Of a DNA stretch of 64,000 nt, positions 62,414-64,000 are shown piece by piece. The notes under the pieces are model-generated. The model saw nothing but the letters and a program-made list of their open reading frames with translations. It was not told the DNA's origin and did no database searches. Position 1 is the first letter of the stretch; the number at the start of each line of letters is the position of its first letter. Source of the stretch: Actinomadura macrotermitis (GTDB lineage: Bacteria; Actinomycetota; Actinomycetes; Streptosporangiales; Streptosporangiaceae). Position numbers and translations under genes: made by a program. Where the stretch lies: the NCBI RefSeq assembly GCF_009604375.1, contig NZ_WEGH01000001.1, forward strand, positions 372,001 through 436,000, read 5' to 3'.

Positions 62414-63574
62414 TCAGGGGCGGGCGCCCAGGGACCTCACCCAGCCCTCGGCCTGGATCGCGGAGGCGAGCATGCGCACCGGCGGGCCGTCCGGCTTCTC
62501 CGGCATGTACGCCTCGTGCCCGAGGTAGCGGGTGGTCGCGGGGTCGATGAGGTAGCGGTGCTCCCGCTTCTTGCCCTCCTTCTGCACGAGCGCGACCGCC
62601 GGGCGGCCGAGCAGGTCGGTGGTGTCCCTGACCAGGGTGATGCCGGGCTCGCCGGCCAGGATGCGGAAGAACGCGGCGCGGGTGCCGGGACGGGCCGCCC
62701 CCGACAGCAGGTTCGGCGCCATGGAGAACACCGTGTCGGTGTAGCTCATGCCGGTCCCGACGCCGTCGTGGCCCCTCGCCGCCTTCTCGTCGGAGTCGTG
62801 CCAGCGGTGCAGCAGGATCGTCAGGCTCCTCTCGTCGGCGGGCAGCTTGGCGATCTCCCCCGGGTCGTCGCGGCGCTGGCTCGCGGACGGCTTGATGTCG
62901 CGGAAGTCGTAGTTGTTGGTGTGCGGCTTGGCCGACCAGTCCTCCAGCTCCGGCGAGCCGAGCGCGCGCCAGGCGGCCTCGTCCGCGGCCGACCTGAAGG
63001 TGATCTTCCGGTCGATGCCGACGATGGTGCGGGCGAGGCCGGGCGAGCGCCGCGCGTTCCAGGAGTCCTGCGACTTGGTCACGTACGCGACGTGGAACGG
63101 CAGCAGCTTCGCCAGTTCGGCATTCCCGGTCGGCATGGCGCGCCTGGAACGCTTGCCGAGGAACCGGATCAGCGCCTGCTCGCGCTCGCGGTTGTAGTAG
63201 TAGGCGCCGGTGGTGAGGGGCGCCTTCTCCGCGGTGTGCGCGGCCGTCAGCAGGAAGGTCCGGGCGTCCAGCGGGGCCTGCGCGACGGTGGCGGGCCCGC
63301 GGTGGGACCCGCCACCGTCCCCGGCCGTCAGCACGGCCGCGCCCGCGGCCGCGACGCCGGCCGCCGTGACGCCCGCGATCACCAGGATCGGGCGGCGGGA
63401 GCGGGTGCGGGCCGGCCGGGGCTCGCGCCCCATGGTGTCCTGCATGGCGCGGGCCAGGTCGGTGTCGCGCCGCCGGCCGTGGATCTCGTCCGCGGTCCGC
63501 TCCAGCGCGGCGGGCTTCAGGGCGCGGAAGGCGTGCTCCGCGTCGGTGCGGTTCATCTTCGCTCCGAAGGTCAT
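62414..63574 (-). CDS. CU044_5270-type membrane protein linked to a sigma factor
   Basis: This 386-residue bitopic protein resembles the CU044_5270 family. The N-terminal 60 residues (AEHAFRALKPAALERTADEI) may bind the sigma factor, followed by one helix (ILVIAGVTAAGVAAAGAAVL) and a large extracytoplasmic domain. The ATG overlaps the sigma factor stop (ATGA), the arrangement of an anti-sigma gene. It is likely a membrane regulator of the upstream sigma factor, but no classical anti-sigma zinc motif (HxxxCxxC) is visible. Confidence 0.75.
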   Translation of the reverse strand: MTFGAKMNRTDAEHAFRALKPAALERTADEIHGRRRDTDLARAMQDTMGREPRPARTRSRRPILVIAGVTAAGVAAAGAAVLTAGDGGGSHRGPATVAQAPLDARTFLLTAAHTAEKAPLTTGAYYYNREREQALIRFLGKRSRRAMPTGNAELAKLLPFHVAYVTKSQDSWNARRSPGLARTIVGIDRKITFRSAADEAAWRALGSPELEDWSAKPHTNNYDFRDIKPSASQRRDDPGEIAKLPADERSLTILLHRWHDSDEKAARGHDGVGTGMSYTDTVFSMAPNLLSGAARPGTRAAFFRILAGEPGITLVRDTTDLLGRPAVALVQKEGKKREHRYLIDPATTRYLGHEAYMPEKPDGPPVRMLASAIQAEGWVRSLGARP

Positions 63575-64000
63575 CGGGCCGCCTTCTCGGCGACCAGGGT
63601 GGGGTGGGGGGCGGCCGGGCCGGATTCCAAGGCCCGGGCGAGGCGCTTGCGGGCGCGGTGCAGCCGCACGAAGAACGCCGCCGCCGAGCAGCCGACGACC
63701 CGGGCGGCCTCGCGCGGCTCCAGCCCGTGCCAGGTGACCAGCGCCAGCACCTCCAGGTCGCGCTCGGACAGCGCCGCGACGGCCGCGAGCGCGTCGTGCC
63801 GCGCCACGACGTGGTCGGCGACGTCCCAGGCGGCCTGGTCCGCCGGGCCGCTCAGCGCCGCGATCCGCGCCGCCAGCACCTGCCGCCGCGCGCCCTTGTC
63901 CCGCTGCTTGTGCAGCAGGTTGCGGGCGACGCCGAGCAGCCAGGGCAGCGCCGGGTCGCCCAGGTCGTCCAGGCGGCGCCAGGCGATCAGGAACGTCTCG
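63571..64000 (-). CDS. ECF sigma factor, C-terminal part (cut by window edge)
   Basis: About 142 C-terminal residues are in the window. The visible sequence ETFLIAWRRLDDLGDPALPW is part of sigma region 2, followed by LLGVARNLLHKQRD. Region 4 has ALSERDLEVLALVTWHGLEP and REAARVVGCSAAAFFVRLHR, the helix-turn-helix that contacts the -35. It is coupled by ATGA to the membrane protein gene. The N-terminus lies beyond the window. Confidence 0.9.
   Translation of the reverse strand, partial: ETFLIAWRRLDDLGDPALPWLLGVARNLLHKQRDKGARRQVLAARIAALSGPADQAAWDVADHVVARHDALAAVAALSERDLEVLALVTWHGLEPREAARVVGCSAAAFFVRLHRARKRLARALESGPAAPHPTLVAEKAAR

Overview
The window is a stretch of very GC-rich actinobacterial chromosome (third codon positions almost always G or C). 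It holds a complete, contiguous division and cell-wall (dcw) cluster, a T-box-controlled ileS, and many F420/DUF families typical of filamentous actinomycetes. The gene order and protein style suggest a member of the Streptosporangiales, Actinomadura-like; that placement is inference. No rRNA, tRNA, CRISPR array, integrase or transposase was seen. About 63 genes are supported, and both ends of the window cut genes.

Region by region. 1-3.5 kb: the hisD-hisC-hisB operon on the minus strand, then a PhzF-like protein. 3.5-6.5 kb: small metabolic and membrane genes, a LON-domain protein preceded by an 8-codon upstream ORF, and a Cys-tRNA(Pro) deacylase. 6.5-16.1 kb: dnaE, an AI-2E/PerM-type transporter, an AraC regulator, a chorismate mutase behind an aromatic-codon leader peptide and terminator, azlCD, and the rluD-lspA-traR/dksA group. 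16.3-19.8 kb: ileS of the eukaryote-like type with a rearranged HIGH motif (GVHH), under a short-stem T-box that hides the ribosome-binding site. 20-22.2 kb: a DUF1707 protein and a two-helix membrane protein with duplicated His/Cys metal-site modules.

22.3-42.4 kb is the dcw cluster read leftwards: mraZ, rsmH, ftsL, ftsI, murE, murF, mraY, murD, ftsW, murG, murC, ftsQ, ftsZ, pgeF, yggS, sepF, yggT, divIVA. Many junctions are 4-base GTGA or ATGA overlaps. Four 10-bp-spaced MraZ boxes lie over the mraZ promoter. 42.7-47.6 kb, divergent from mraZ: MoxR ATPase, DUF58 protein and a transglutaminase-domain membrane protein. 47.7-50.3 kb: DUF3040 protein, DNA polymerase IV and a methyltransferase.

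50.3-61.1 kb: a housekeeping order aroC-aroK-aroB-aroQ / pepQ-efp-nusB, interrupted by a TetR-controlled block (F420-type oxidoreductase, crotonase, hotdog thioesterase) with four operator palindromes. Two copies of a ~100-bp intergenic repeat sit immediately upstream of nusB and of aroQ. Upstream of aroC (58.9-61.1 kb) lie a PhyH-type oxygenase, a lone A24 prepilin peptidase and an SseB-domain protein. 61.2-64 kb: a ring-opening amidohydrolase (cyanuric acid hydrolase/barbiturase family), and an ECF sigma factor (cut by the window edge) coupled to a CU044_5270-type membrane protein.

A recurrent theme is promoters whose -10 hexamer lies 6-9 bases before a start codon, which predicts leaderless mRNAs for at least a dozen genes. 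All functional calls rest on reading motifs; no database search was possible.
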